A DNA stretch of 64,000 nt from Bacteroidota bacterium. GTDB lineage: Bacteria; Bacteroidota; Bacteroidia; Chitinophagales; Chitinophagaceae. Positions 1 to 7,756 of this stretch are shown piece after piece. Position 1 is the stretch's first letter; every line of letters begins with the position of its first letter. The DNA is taken from positions 124,001-188,000 of the forward strand of contig VGFT01000001.1 of assembly GCA_016868775.1 (NCBI GenBank). Reading direction: 5' to 3'. The notes under the pieces were generated by a model. It had not been told where the DNA came from. It searched no databases and saw nothing but the letters and a program-made list of their open reading frames with translations. The position numbers were made by a program, and so were the translations under genes.

Positions 1-872
1 TTATATTCGATCACGTAGGGGCGGTTTCCATCGACCATGAGTCCGATGAAAACGAAGCCCCGGTATCGAATATTCTCCTGCTTGAGGCCGCGGATGGTCG
101 GGCGGACGATCTCCTCCTCAATGGTTCGCATCAGGCCCGGGGTAGCGAACGGTACCGGACTCACAGCGCCCATACCCCCGGTGTTCAGTCCCGTATCCCC
201 TTCTCCGATACGCTTGTAATCTTTCGCCGCCGGAAGCAAGAGGTATTCTTCTCCGTTGGTGAGTACGAATACCGACATCTCAATGCCTTGTAGAAATTGT
301 TCGATCACCACTTTCGATCCGGCGGCACCGAATTTCGCCTCGCGGATCATTTCCGTAAATGTTCGAATCGCTTGTGCGTGGTCAGTCGCAATGACCACTC
401 CTTTACCGGCAGCGAGTCCGTCGGCCTTCAAGACAATCGGTAAAGGGTGATCAGATAAATAATGCAGCCCCGCATCAAAATTTTCGGACGTGAATTCACG
501 GTAGGCGGCCGTGGGAATGCCGTGGCGGATCATGAAGGATTTGGCGAAGGCCTTGCTGCCTTCCAGTTGGGCGCCCTGCTGAGAGGGACCAATCACCAGT
601 AGGCCGGGGAGTTCATCGGCCGCCTCCAGAAAATCGGTGAGGCCGTTGACGAGTGGGTCTTCAGGTCCGACCAACACCAGTCTGATCTGATGTTCCGTAC
701 AGGCCGTCCGGATCGCCGGAAAATCAGAGACGGCGATAGGCAGGTTGGTGCCGAGTGTGGCAGTACCCGGGTTACCCGGCGCAATGAAAAGTTTTTGACA
801 AAGCGGACTCTGCGCCACCTTCCAGGCCAGGGCATGTTCCCGTCCGCCGGAACCAAGGATCAATACATTCAT
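1..872 (-). CDS. purD: Phosphoribosylamine--glycine ligase (PurD), 3' part outside window
   Basis: GAR synthetase joins glycine to phosphoribosylamine, using ATP, in the second step of purine synthesis. The frame runs open from ATG at 872 to the window edge, 290 codons, so only the C-terminal third is missing. The N-terminus shows the pre-ATP-grasp nucleotide fold with GSGGREHALAW near residues 7-17. ATP-grasp sequence follows, including VLKADGLAAGKGV and the stretch NTGGMGAVSPVP. The visible part ends at RPYVIEY, just before the expected N-V-R-x-G-D-P-E motif. It is divergent from the POT transporter gene. A near-consensus -7 box, TATCTTTA on the minus strand at 894-901, lies about 22 bases upstream. 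No frame damage is seen. Confidence 0.95.
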   Translation of the reverse strand, partial: MNVLILGSGGREHALAWKVAQSPLCQKLFIAPGNPGTATLGTNLPIAVSDFPAIRTACTEHQIRLVLVGPEDPLVNGLTDFLEAADELPGLLVIGPSQQGAQLEGSKAFAKSFMIRHGIPTAAYREFTSENFDAGLHYLSDHPLPIVLKADGLAAGKGVVIATDHAQAIRTFTEMIREAKFGAAGSKVVIEQFLQGIEMSVFVLTNGEEYLLLPAAKDYKRIGEGDTGLNTGGMGAVSPVPFATPGLMRTIEEEIVRPTIRGLKQENIRYRGFVFIGLMVDGNRPYVIEY

Positions 873-963
873 AGATCAGCAATAGGAACGCGCTAAAGAT
901 ACTCGGAATTCAAACGTTTCGTCCATTTTTTCCTATTTTGGTCGTACAAACAAAACCATTCAG

Positions 964-2676
964 ATGAGTCACGTTACACCCGCTGTCCGCCATCCCAAAG
1001 GTCTCTATGTCTTGTTCTTCACGGAAATGTGGGAACGCTTCGGTTACTACCTGATGCTGGGGATCTTTTCCCTCTACATGATCGACAGTGCCGACAATGG
1101 GGGCATGGGCTTCACCGCTTCCAAGAAATCGGATATCTATGGAACCTATCTCGGACTGGTTTACCTGACCCCCTTTCTGGGCGGATTGCTGGCCGACCGC
1201 ATCCTGGGATATCGAAAAAGCATCATCATCGGTGCGCTGCTGATGGCTGCCGGGTATTTTGGGTTGGCGCTGCCCGGCGAAACGACCTTTTATGTAGCAC
1301 TATTGCTGATCATCCTCGGTAACGGATTCTTCAAACCCAATATTTCCACGCTGGTCGGTAATCTGTATAACAAGCCGGAGAACCAGCATATGAAGGATGC
1401 CGGATACAACATCTTCTATATGGGCATCAACATCGGTGCCTTCATCTGCAATTTCGTCGCCGCCTACATGCGCATCAACTACGGCTGGGGTTATGCGTTT
1501 GCTGCCGCGGGGGTAGGTATGATCATCGGACTGATCTGGTTTCTCAACGGCATGAAGCATGTAAAAGACGTGGATGTGATCAAACCCACGACGGCGGAGG
1601 ATATGCCGCTGGGACGGATCATTGCTACGGTTTTCATTCCGGTGTTCATTTTTGGCATCATCGGCTGGATGATCCCGGGCAATATTTTCGGAACGGACGG
1701 AAACGATGCCTTCCTGATTGGATGCGTACCCGTAGTATTTTATTATGTATCCCTCTGGTGGCGTGCCAGCAAAGAGGATAAAAATCCCATCGCTGCGCTG
1801 CTCACCGTGATGGCCTGCGTGGTGGTGTTCTGGGCGATCTTCCACCAGAATGGCGACGCCCTCACGGTTTGGGCTGAAAAATATACGGACCGTGCGCCGT
1901 CTGCGGCCGTCTCGAATGCCGCGTCCACCTTCGACCTAGCCCAAACGGTGACCTATCATGAGTCGGTCGATTACCCGGCTGACCAGTTTGAGGACTATAA
2001 AAACCAGCTGGTGGCCCGCCGGGATTCACTCAAAGCAGCCGGAAATACGGAAGCCGCGGCCTCGCTCTCGGATGAGATCACGCTTCGCACCACTTCGCAT
2101 GAATATTTTGAGAACCTGCCGGCCGATAAGCGCCCGAGTAAAGGCGAAGACCTGAAAATCGTATCCGCTGAACTTTTCCAATCGATCAACCCCTTCTGGG
2201 TGATCGTACTCACGCCCCTGATCGTGGGGATCTTCGGATTCCTGCGCCGTCGTAATCAAGAACCGTCAACGCCGGCCAAGATCGCGATCGGCCTGCTGAT
2301 CACAGCGCTTTCTGCCTTTGTGATGGTGGCAGCTGCGAAATCGATCGACAGCGCCACCGACAAGGCCTCGGCCCTTTGGCTATGGGCCAGTTATGGCGTG
2401 ATCACCGTGGGTGAATTGTGTTTGTCGCCGATGGGACTTTCCCTCGTATCCAAACTCAGTCCGCCCCGCCTCACCTCCCTGATGATGGGGGGCTGGTTCC
2501 TCGCCGTCAGTATCGGAAACAAACTGTCCGGCATTCTGTCGGGCCTCTGGGACCAATACCCCAATAAATCCGATTTCTTCCTGACCAACTTCTTCATCGT
2601 GATCGTACCCGCCATCGCGCTGTTCCTGCTACTGAGGTGGCTGAATCGGGTGATGCGAGAGAAGGGAGTTAGTTAG
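964..2676 (+). CDS. POT/PTR family proton-coupled oligopeptide transporter
   Basis: This is an inner-membrane MFS protein of the proton-dependent oligopeptide transporter family, importing di- and tripeptides. The family signature ExxER is present as E21-M-W-E24-R25, followed by YLTPFLGGLLADR near 68-79 and the PTR2 signature GFFKPNISTLVG at 121-132. It has 570 residues and many hydrophobic segments. A soluble insertion at about 295-365, rich in charged residues, splits the membrane domain before the last helices; such long loops are common in Bacteroidota members. The ATG at 964 puts the ExxER motif at its usual distance from the N-terminus. It stands alone, divergent from purD. Exact substrate cannot be read from the sequence. 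Confidence 0.93.
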   Translation: MSHVTPAVRHPKGLYVLFFTEMWERFGYYLMLGIFSLYMIDSADNGGMGFTASKKSDIYGTYLGLVYLTPFLGGLLADRILGYRKSIIIGALLMAAGYFGLALPGETTFYVALLLIILGNGFFKPNISTLVGNLYNKPENQHMKDAGYNIFYMGINIGAFICNFVAAYMRINYGWGYAFAAAGVGMIIGLIWFLNGMKHVKDVDVIKPTTAEDMPLGRIIATVFIPVFIFGIIGWMIPGNIFGTDGNDAFLIGCVPVVFYYVSLWWRASKEDKNPIAALLTVMACVVVFWAIFHQNGDALTVWAEKYTDRAPSAAVSNAASTFDLAQTVTYHESVDYPADQFEDYKNQLVARRDSLKAAGNTEAAASLSDEITLRTTSHEYFENLPADKRPSKGEDLKIVSAELFQSINPFWVIVLTPLIVGIFGFLRRRNQEPSTPAKIAIGLLITALSAFVMVAAAKSIDSATDKASALWLWASYGVITVGELCLSPMGLSLVSKLSPPRLTSLMMGGWFLAVSIGNKLSGILSGLWDQYPNKSDFFLTNFFIVIVPAIALFLLLRWLNRVMREKGVS

Positions 2677-2761
2677 TTGAGCAGATGAGGGGTGAGGGTT
2701 GAACGCGCTAGGAACAGGGCTTTCGACCACATACATTTTTTCATGATTCGGGGCAATTGGG

Positions 2762-2769
2762 TAAGTTTG
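2762..2769 (+). promoter_or_regulatory. -7 promoter element (TAnnTTTG) of the alkB-like gene
   Basis: TAAGTTTG matches the Bacteroidota primary sigma -7 consensus TAnnTTTG exactly. Its last base lies only 5 bases before the ATG at 2774, so the expected transcription start falls on or next to the start codon and the mRNA would be leaderless or nearly so. No clear TTG -33 element at the usual distance. Confidence 0.5.
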
Positions 2770-2773
2770 AGGG

Positions 2774-3820
2774 ATGCGATCGGTACGCGCCCTCAAATAC
2801 GGACTTCCCTTTGTGCTATTCCTAGCCGCCGCCTACTCCTTTCAGGTCGAGGGGTGGCAGGTATGGGTTCCGATGATCTTAGTCTGGGTGCTCATCCCCT
2901 CCCTCGAATTGCTGATCGCGCCCCGAACCGAAAATCTCTCTGCCGCAGAAGAGGAGATGGCCAAACAAGACCGGATCTATGACTACCTGCTTTACCTCTC
3001 CGTTCCGGTGCAATACTTCCTGCTCTATCAGTTCTTGGTTTCCATGCAAGACCCCGGTCTGTCTGCCTGGGAGCGGGCCGGCCGGATCGGAGCCATGGGC
3101 ATTCTTTGCGGCAGTTTCGGAATAAATGTGGCCCACGAGTTGGGGCATCGGGTCAACCGATTCGAGCAGACACTGGCCAAAAGTTTATTGCTGAGCTCCC
3201 TGTACATGCATTTTTTCACTGAACATAACAAAGGACATCACAAACGAGTGGCTACGCCCGAAGATCCCAGCAGCGCCCGCTATGGAGAGATGATCTATAC
3301 GTTTTGGTTCCGGACCGTGATCATGGGTTATTTAAGTGCCTGGCATATCGCCGGGGAGGAGTGTTCGAAGAAGGGAAGATGGAAGTTTGGTATTCACAAT
3401 GAGATGATCCAATTTCAGCTGATCCAGGTAGCATTTATCGGCGCGATCTATTGGTTTTTTGGCGGATGGGTGCTCGTATACTTTTTAGCGGCAGCTGGGA
3501 TGGGGATCCTCTTGCTGGAGACCGTCAACTACATCGAGCATTATGGCTTGCAACGAAAAGCGACCGGAGGGGGTAAATACGAGCGGGCCATGCCCGAGCA
3601 TAGTTGGAACAGTGACCACATGATCGGTCGGTTGTTCCTGTTTGAGCTGAGCCGGCACTCCGACCATCACTACCTGGCCAGTCGCAAGTATCAGATTCTC
3701 AGGCATCACGACGAGGCGCCGCAGATGCCCACCGGCTATCCGGGCATGATGTTGCTGAGCCTGCTGCCCCCCGCCTGGTTCGCTGTCATGAACCCGCGAA
3801 TAAAGAATTTAACCGCTTAG
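2774..3820 (+). CDS. alkB: AlkB-like membrane alkane 1-monooxygenase
   Basis: Integral-membrane non-haem di-iron hydroxylase of the AlkB/fatty-acid-desaturase superfamily; AlkB oxidises the terminal carbon of n-alkanes with electrons from rubredoxin. All histidine boxes are visible: HELGH at 121-125, EHNKGHHKRVATPEDP at 150-165, NYIEHYGL at 252-259 and LFELSRHSDHH at 289-299. The last box and the NYIEHYG motif are typical of alkane hydroxylases rather than desaturases. The length of 348 residues is shorter than the roughly 400 of the Pseudomonas type but normal for many AlkB-like proteins. Hydrophobic helices fill residues 10-48, 72-115 and 210-250. No rubredoxin or rubredoxin reductase gene is in the window, so the electron donor lies elsewhere. 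Confidence 0.88.
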   Translation: MRSVRALKYGLPFVLFLAAAYSFQVEGWQVWVPMILVWVLIPSLELLIAPRTENLSAAEEEMAKQDRIYDYLLYLSVPVQYFLLYQFLVSMQDPGLSAWERAGRIGAMGILCGSFGINVAHELGHRVNRFEQTLAKSLLLSSLYMHFFTEHNKGHHKRVATPEDPSSARYGEMIYTFWFRTVIMGYLSAWHIAGEECSKKGRWKFGIHNEMIQFQLIQVAFIGAIYWFFGGWVLVYFLAAAGMGILLLETVNYIEHYGLQRKATGGGKYERAMPEHSWNSDHMIGRLFLFELSRHSDHHYLASRKYQILRHHDEAPQMPTGYPGMMLLSLLPPAWFAVMNPRIKNLTA

Positions 3821-3876
3821 TTGCCGGCACGTAGAAAAAATTCTACTTTCACTCTTCATCCAAACCCAATCAGCAG

Positions 3877-4858
3877 ATGAAAAAGATTCTTACCCTATTG
3901 GCCGCTATCGGCCTGTTCTTCGTGTGGTTGCAGTAAAGTGGAAAATCCCGCCGCCGCCGACAACTTTGAGGCCCCCACCGGCCGCAAATGCCTCTCACAT
4001 GAGATCCTGCAGCAACAACTTGCCGAGGATCCCGGATTTGCCAAGCGATTCAATGAGATCGAGGAATTCACACAAGAGGTTCTCCGCAATCCGCAACAGT
4101 ACCGGTTGCTAGCAGACGGATCCATTGAAATCCCTGTGCATGTAAATGTACTATGGAAAACCACTGCTGAGAATATTAGTAATACTCAAATACAATCGCA
4201 GATTGATGTACTTAATGCGGATTTTGCTGGCACGAATGCTGACATATCTAATATCCCAACAGCATTCAGTGGGGTAAAGGCAGGCGATACGCGCATCAAA
4301 TTTACCTGGAGTTCAACCACCGGACTCACAACAAGACAGACTACCAAAACTAGTTGGAGGACGAACGACGACATGAAGCGAACCTCACGGGGAGGGATTG
4401 ACCCCACTTCACCGACAACAAAACTGAATATTTGGGTTTGCACGTTGGCAAATGGAATCTTAGGATATGCTCAGTTCCCCGGAGGCGCCTCAGCAACAGA
4501 TGGTGTTGTAATCCTGAACACCGCGTTTGGGACTACCGGCTCAGCCCGTGCCCCATTCAACAAGGGCCGTACGGCAACCCATGAGGTCGGCCATTGGTTA
4601 CGTCTGCGTCATATTTGGGGTGATGCCACCTGTGGAAGTGACCTAGTGAGCGATACCCCCACTCACAACACAGCAAATTATGGGTTTCCTGCGAGCGGAC
4701 ACAGAAGTACATGCACGGGAACACCGCTGGAAATGACCATGAACTATATGGATTACACGGATGATGCTTGTATGTACATGTTCTCCGCTGGACAGAAATC
4801 TCGCATGAATGCCACTTTCATCAGCGGCGGCAGTCGCAACTCTTTCGCTCAACCCTGA
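3877..4858 (+). pseudogene. M43 (cytophagalysin/pappalysin) metalloprotease lipoprotein, frameshifted signal peptide and altered zinc motif
   Basis: Secreted zinc endopeptidase related to family M43. The main frame reads from GTG 3938 to 4858 (306 codons) and carries the HExxHxxGxxH region as H215-E-V-G-H219-W-L-R222-L-R-H225, followed by IWGD, and a Met-turn region M268-N-Y-M-D-Y. Two defects are visible. First, ATG 3877 starts a typical signal peptide (MKKILTLLAAIGLFF), but that frame stops at 3934-3936; skipping one base near 3922 joins it to a Cys-rich lipobox-like stretch ending in CGCSKVEN, in frame with the protease. Second, the conserved Gly of the zinc motif is Arg (CGT, one change from GGT). 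It is a decaying gene, a phase-variable gene or an assembly error. Codon use in the middle looks more AT-rich than in its neighbours. No type IX sorting domain is present. Confidence 0.8.
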
Positions 4859-4880
4859 TCGAGCTCCCAAACTGACCAAA

Positions 4881-4943
4881 TGCAGACGATCCGCCATAGA
4901 CGGATGTCTGCATCCAGACATGTGCCTTTGGCACATCGTCTGG
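4881..4943. repeat. Four-arm inverted repeat (two adjacent hairpins with an alternative fold)
   Basis: Hairpin 1 pairs TGCAGAC (4881-4887) and ATCCG (4889-4893) with CGGAT (4901-4905) and GTCTGCA (4906-4912), leaving G4888 bulged. Hairpin 2 pairs CCAGACATGTGCC (4914-4926) with GGCACAT-C-GTCTGG (4930-4943), loop TTT, leaving C4937 bulged. Arms can also pair across hairpins: CAGACGAT (4883-4890) with ATCGTCTG (4935-4942), and ATGTCTG (4904-4910) with CAGACAT (4915-4921). In that second fold both bulged bases are paired. It lies between the M43 gene and the terminator. Confidence 0.8.
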
Positions 4944-4955
4944 ACTCTTCAAACT

Positions 4956-4985
4956 AAAAATCCCGGCCTCGGCCGGGATTTTTTA
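4956..4985. terminator. Bidirectional intrinsic terminator between the M43 gene and serS
   Basis: A GC-rich stem, ATCCCGGC paired with GCCGGGAT around a short CTCG loop, is flanked by an A-run on the left and a T-run on the right. It can therefore stop transcription from both convergent genes. The serS stop codon lies inside the right-hand T-run. Confidence 0.85.
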
Positions 4986-6248
4986 TATCATTTCAGAACC
5001 AAAGTATCGATGCAGCACCTTCGGCAATTTTATGCCTTCTGGCGTCTGATTGTTCTCCAGTAACGCCGCCACGATGCGCGGCAAGGCGAGGGAACTTCCG
5101 TTGAGGGTATGCAAGAGTTGGGTCTTGCCGCTCTCCTCCTTGTAGCGAAGTTTCATACGGTTGGCCTGGAAGGTCTCGAAGTTGCTGACCGAGCTCACTT
5201 CTAACCATTTCTCTTGTGCGGCACTGAACACCTCGAAGTCGTAGGTAAGGGCTGAATTGAAACTCATGTCGCCAGCGCATAACCGAAGAATGCGGTAAGG
5301 CAACTCCAGGTCAACCAATAATTTCTCGACATGGGCGACCATCTCATCCAAGACCTGGTAGCTAGTGGCAGGATCAACGAGCTGAACGATCTCCACCTTA
5401 TCGAACTGGTGCACGCGGTTGAGGCCGCGTACATCGGCGCCGAAACTCCCGGCCTCGCGGCGGAAACAAGGTGTATAGGCGGTCATCTTCACGGGTAACT
5501 CGGCCGGTTTGAGGATCGTGTCGCGATAGATATTGGTGACCGGTACTTCTGCCGTGGGGATCAGGTAGAAATTGTCGGCGGTTATGTGATACATCTGCCC
5601 TTCCTTATCGGGCAGTTGTCCGGTGGCATAGGCAGAGGCCTGATTCACCATGTAGGGAGGGATATACTCCAGGTAACCGGCATCTGTATTGTGGTCGAGG
5701 AAATACTGGATCAGGGCCCGTTGCAGTTTGGCGCCTTTGCCTTTGTACAGAGGGAATCCGCTACCCGTTAGTTTGGCACCTGTCTCAAAATCGATCAGGT
5801 CGTATTGTTTGATCAGGTCCCAGTGCGGGGTCTTTTGCGCCAGCACGGGTTTGGTACCGCCTTCTTTCACTACCAGGTTGTCGGCAGCGGCTTTTCCGTC
5901 GGGCACGAGATCCGCCGGCAGGTTTGGTACCTTGACCAATTCGTCGTGTAGTTCTTGCTCAACTTGTGTCTGTTCATTCTGCAGGGGCTGGAGCTGGTCT
6001 TTGAGTCCGGCCACGGCCTGCTTTTTAGCTTCGGCGTCTTCTCGCTGGCCCTTGGCCATGAGTTGCCCGATCTCTTTGGAGGCGGCATTGATCTGGGCCA
6101 GTAAGTTGTCGACGTCCGATTGCAGCTTTTTTCGCCGGTCGTCCAGACCAATGATGTAGTCAATGATCTCGACCGGTGCAAAATGCTTCCTGTGGAGTTT
6201 TTTCTTGACTCCCTCCGGATCCTGCCGCAACAAGGCCATGGTCAGCAT
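4983..6248 (-). CDS. serS: Seryl-tRNA synthetase
   Basis: Class II aminoacyl-tRNA synthetase that charges tRNA-Ser and tRNA-Sec-type acceptors with serine. At 421 residues it has the usual length. The N-terminal long coiled-coil arm spans about 28-105 (many charged residues and heptads) and reaches the tRNA variable arm. The catalytic domain shows TAEVP at 232-236 (serine binding), motif 2 as FRREAGSFGADVRG at 262-275, and motif 3 as NGSSLALPR at 383-391. Start ATG 6248 is chosen; a second ATG lies three codons later. The promoter -7 element sits 18 bases upstream, sharing a short intergenic region with the divergent unknown gene. Confidence 0.97.
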   Translation of the reverse strand: MLTMALLRQDPEGVKKKLHRKHFAPVEIIDYIIGLDDRRKKLQSDVDNLLAQINAASKEIGQLMAKGQREDAEAKKQAVAGLKDQLQPLQNEQTQVEQELHDELVKVPNLPADLVPDGKAAADNLVVKEGGTKPVLAQKTPHWDLIKQYDLIDFETGAKLTGSGFPLYKGKGAKLQRALIQYFLDHNTDAGYLEYIPPYMVNQASAYATGQLPDKEGQMYHITADNFYLIPTAEVPVTNIYRDTILKPAELPVKMTAYTPCFRREAGSFGADVRGLNRVHQFDKVEIVQLVDPATSYQVLDEMVAHVEKLLVDLELPYRILRLCAGDMSFNSALTYDFEVFSAAQEKWLEVSSVSNFETFQANRMKLRYKEESGKTQLLHTLNGSSLALPRIVAALLENNQTPEGIKLPKVLHRYFGSEMI

Positions 6249-6265
6249 GCGAAACTCATTTGGCG

Positions 6266-6273
6266 CAAAGGTA
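6266..6273 (-). promoter_or_regulatory. -7 promoter element of serS
   Basis: TACCTTTG on the minus strand is an exact TAnnTTTG match. The predicted transcription start is near 6260, giving a leader of about a dozen bases before the serS ATG. Confidence 0.5.
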
Positions 6274-6280
6274 ACGCATC

Positions 6281-6288
6281 TATCTTTG
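6281..6288 (+). promoter_or_regulatory. -7 promoter element of the unknown-gene/cyclophilin operon
   Basis: TATCTTTG matches TAnnTTTG exactly, with a TTG at 6260-6262 eighteen bases upstream as a possible -33 element. The predicted start near 6294 almost coincides with the ATG codons at 6293 and 6299. The box lies 7 bp from the serS -7 box on the other strand, so the two promoters overlap. Confidence 0.55.
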
Positions 6289-6292
6289 CGTC

Positions 6293-6640
6293 ATGCGCAT
6301 GAACGACGACCTGCAACAGCGGTGGTGGAACCTGGAAGCCTCCTTGGTGGAACGGTTTGGAAAGAAGCCGGACCTGGAAGCCATCCTGTTCCTGATCGGG
6401 ATCCAGGAGTTCGGACAGATCCGGGGAAAATTCAGCAAAGAGGAAAAACAGGACCTGATGCACGTGGCCGTGTGCAGCCTGCTCGCCAGCAGCGGATATT
6501 ACGAGTTGGAAGGGGTGGACAACGACGGATGGCCGCATTTCCGTCAACTCAAAGCCATGCCCGAGATGAATCCGGCCGAGCAGGAAAATTTCATCAAGGA
6601 CCATGTCCTTCTATACTTCGAACAATCCTCCACCATATGA
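6293..6640 (+). CDS. Conserved protein of unknown function, 115 residues
   Basis: I do not recognise a family. The protein is acidic to neutral, soluble, probably mostly helical, without signal peptide or membrane segment. Aromatic residues cluster in RWWNLE near the N-terminus and GYYELEGVDNDGWPHF in the middle. Two start codons are possible, ATG 6293 or ATG 6299. A -7 element ending at 6288 favours the second or a leaderless mRNA. Its stop overlaps the start of the following cyclophilin gene in an ATGA, which implies translational coupling. It may act with, or simply be co-expressed with, that protein. It looks like a real gene because of the promoter, the coupling and the codon use. Confidence 0.75.
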   Translation: MRMNDDLQQRWWNLEASLVERFGKKPDLEAILFLIGIQEFGQIRGKFSKEEKQDLMHVAVCSLLASSGYYELEGVDNDGWPHFRQLKAMPEMNPAEQENFIKDHVLLYFEQSSTI

Positions 6641-7338
6641 GCGTACAAAAAGGGATCTTTTCTTTCCTTCTAGGGATGTTGTCAATCAACCTGGCGGCCC
6701 AGCCGGATACGGCCCTCACGAAAAAAGACCGTAAACGGGATATTCGGCTCACCACCACACAAGGCGTGATGGTGCTTCGGCTTTCCGATTCGACCCCGCT
6801 GCACCGGGATAATTTCCTTCGGTTGGTTAAGACCGGCTATTATGACAGCACCCTTTTTCACCGGGTCATCAAGCATTTCATGATACAGGGAGGCGATCCG
6901 AATTCCAGACAAGCCAAAGCTGGGCAACCGCTCGGCAACGGGGGACCGACCGAACGCATCCCGGCCGAATTCCGACCCGGTCTCTTTCACAAACGCGGGG
7001 TGCTCGCGGCCGCACGCGATAACAACCCGGCCAAGTCCAGCAGCGGCAGTCAGTTCTACATTGTACTGGGCCGAACCTTCACCGACGCGGGGTTGGATTC
7101 CGTGGAAACCTTCCGACTCCAGGGGCGAAAGATCCCGGCAGCACACCGGAACGTGTACAAGACACTTGGGGGAGCGCCGCACCTCGACCAGAACTATACC
7201 ATTTTCGGGGAATTGGTCAACGGCTTCGACGTGCTGGATGCCATTGGCGGAACTCCGACCAGCGTAGGAGTTGACCGGGATCGTCCCCTCACCGATTGCC
7301 GGATCCTGAAAGCCGAGCTGATCAAGCGGCGGCGGTAA
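6637..7338 (+). CDS. Exported cyclophilin-type peptidyl-prolyl cis-trans isomerase
   Basis: Cyclophilin isomerase that speeds proline isomerisation during protein folding. An N-terminal signal peptide (about residues 1-21, ending LNLAAQ-like in SINLAAQ) directs it to the periplasm. The core shows FHRVIKHFMIQGGDP and SGSQFYIVLG, which contain the active-site Arg, Phe, Gln and the substrate-groove residues of cyclophilins, and ends with YTIFGELVNGFDVLDAI. It has 233 residues, longer than minimal bacterial cyclophilins because of an insertion (about residues 150-180) before the last strand, as in many Bacteroidota enzymes. A longer open frame from 6163 exists but starts inside serS, so ATG 6637, overlapping the upstream stop as ATGA, is chosen. 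Confidence 0.92.
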   Translation: MSVQKGIFSFLLGMLSINLAAQPDTALTKKDRKRDIRLTTTQGVMVLRLSDSTPLHRDNFLRLVKTGYYDSTLFHRVIKHFMIQGGDPNSRQAKAGQPLGNGGPTERIPAEFRPGLFHKRGVLAAARDNNPAKSSSGSQFYIVLGRTFTDAGLDSVETFRLQGRKIPAAHRNVYKTLGGAPHLDQNYTIFGELVNGFDVLDAIGGTPTSVGVDRDRPLTDCRILKAELIKRRR

Positions 7339-7349
7339 GCTTCAATCCT

Positions 7350-7357
7350 TATTTTTG
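7350..7357 (+). promoter_or_regulatory. -7 promoter element of gcvH
   Basis: TATTTTTG is an exact TAnnTTTG match. It starts 11 bases after the cyclophilin stop and 25 bases before the gcvH ATG, which suggests gcvH and the VanZ-like gene have their own promoter. Confidence 0.5.
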
Positions 7358-7374
7358 TCCCTCAATACAACCGC

Positions 7375-7752
7375 ATGAACTTTCCCGACAACCTCCGTTA
7401 CACCAAGGAACACGAATGGATTCTTCTCGACGGAAACACAGCCACGGTGGGCATCACCGAATATGCCCAGCGTGAACTGGGAGACATCGTATTCGTAGAA
7501 GTAGATACCATTGGTAAAGCACTGGAGAGCGGAGCGGTATTCGGTACCGTCGAAGCGGTGAAAACCGTGTCGGATCTCTTCCTGCCGGTCAATGGCACCA
7601 TCACCGAACTAAATCCCGCCTTGAGCAATGCCCCCGAACTGGTGAACGCCGACCCTTACGGAGAGGGCTGGATGGTAAAGATGACCTTGAGCAAACCGGG
7701 CCAGGTAGAAGGGCTGATGGATGCGGCGGCCTATGCCTCTTTGGTCGGCTGA
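7375..7752 (+). CDS. gcvH: Glycine cleavage system H protein
   Basis: Lipoyl carrier protein of the glycine cleavage complex. It shuttles the aminomethyl group between the P, T and L proteins in the cytosol. At 125 residues it has the standard length. The lipoylation motif is GTVEAVKTVSDL with Lys63 as the lipoylated residue, and the N-terminal RYTKEHEW and the C-terminal NADPYGEGWMVK are family hallmarks. The P, T and L genes are not in this window. The stop is followed 4 bases later by the ATG of the VanZ-like gene, so the two are probably co-transcribed, although the pairing has no obvious functional meaning. Confidence 0.97.
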   Translation: MNFPDNLRYTKEHEWILLDGNTATVGITEYAQRELGDIVFVEVDTIGKALESGAVFGTVEAVKTVSDLFLPVNGTITELNPALSNAPELVNADPYGEGWMVKMTLSKPGQVEGLMDAAAYASLVG

Positions 7753-7756
7753 TCCT

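Noticed and set aside
6163-6636. N-terminal extension of the cyclophilin frame starting in serS
   Set aside because: The extra residues are not family-like, overlap two genes and lack a signal peptide at their start; ATG 6637 gives a normal exported cyclophilin.
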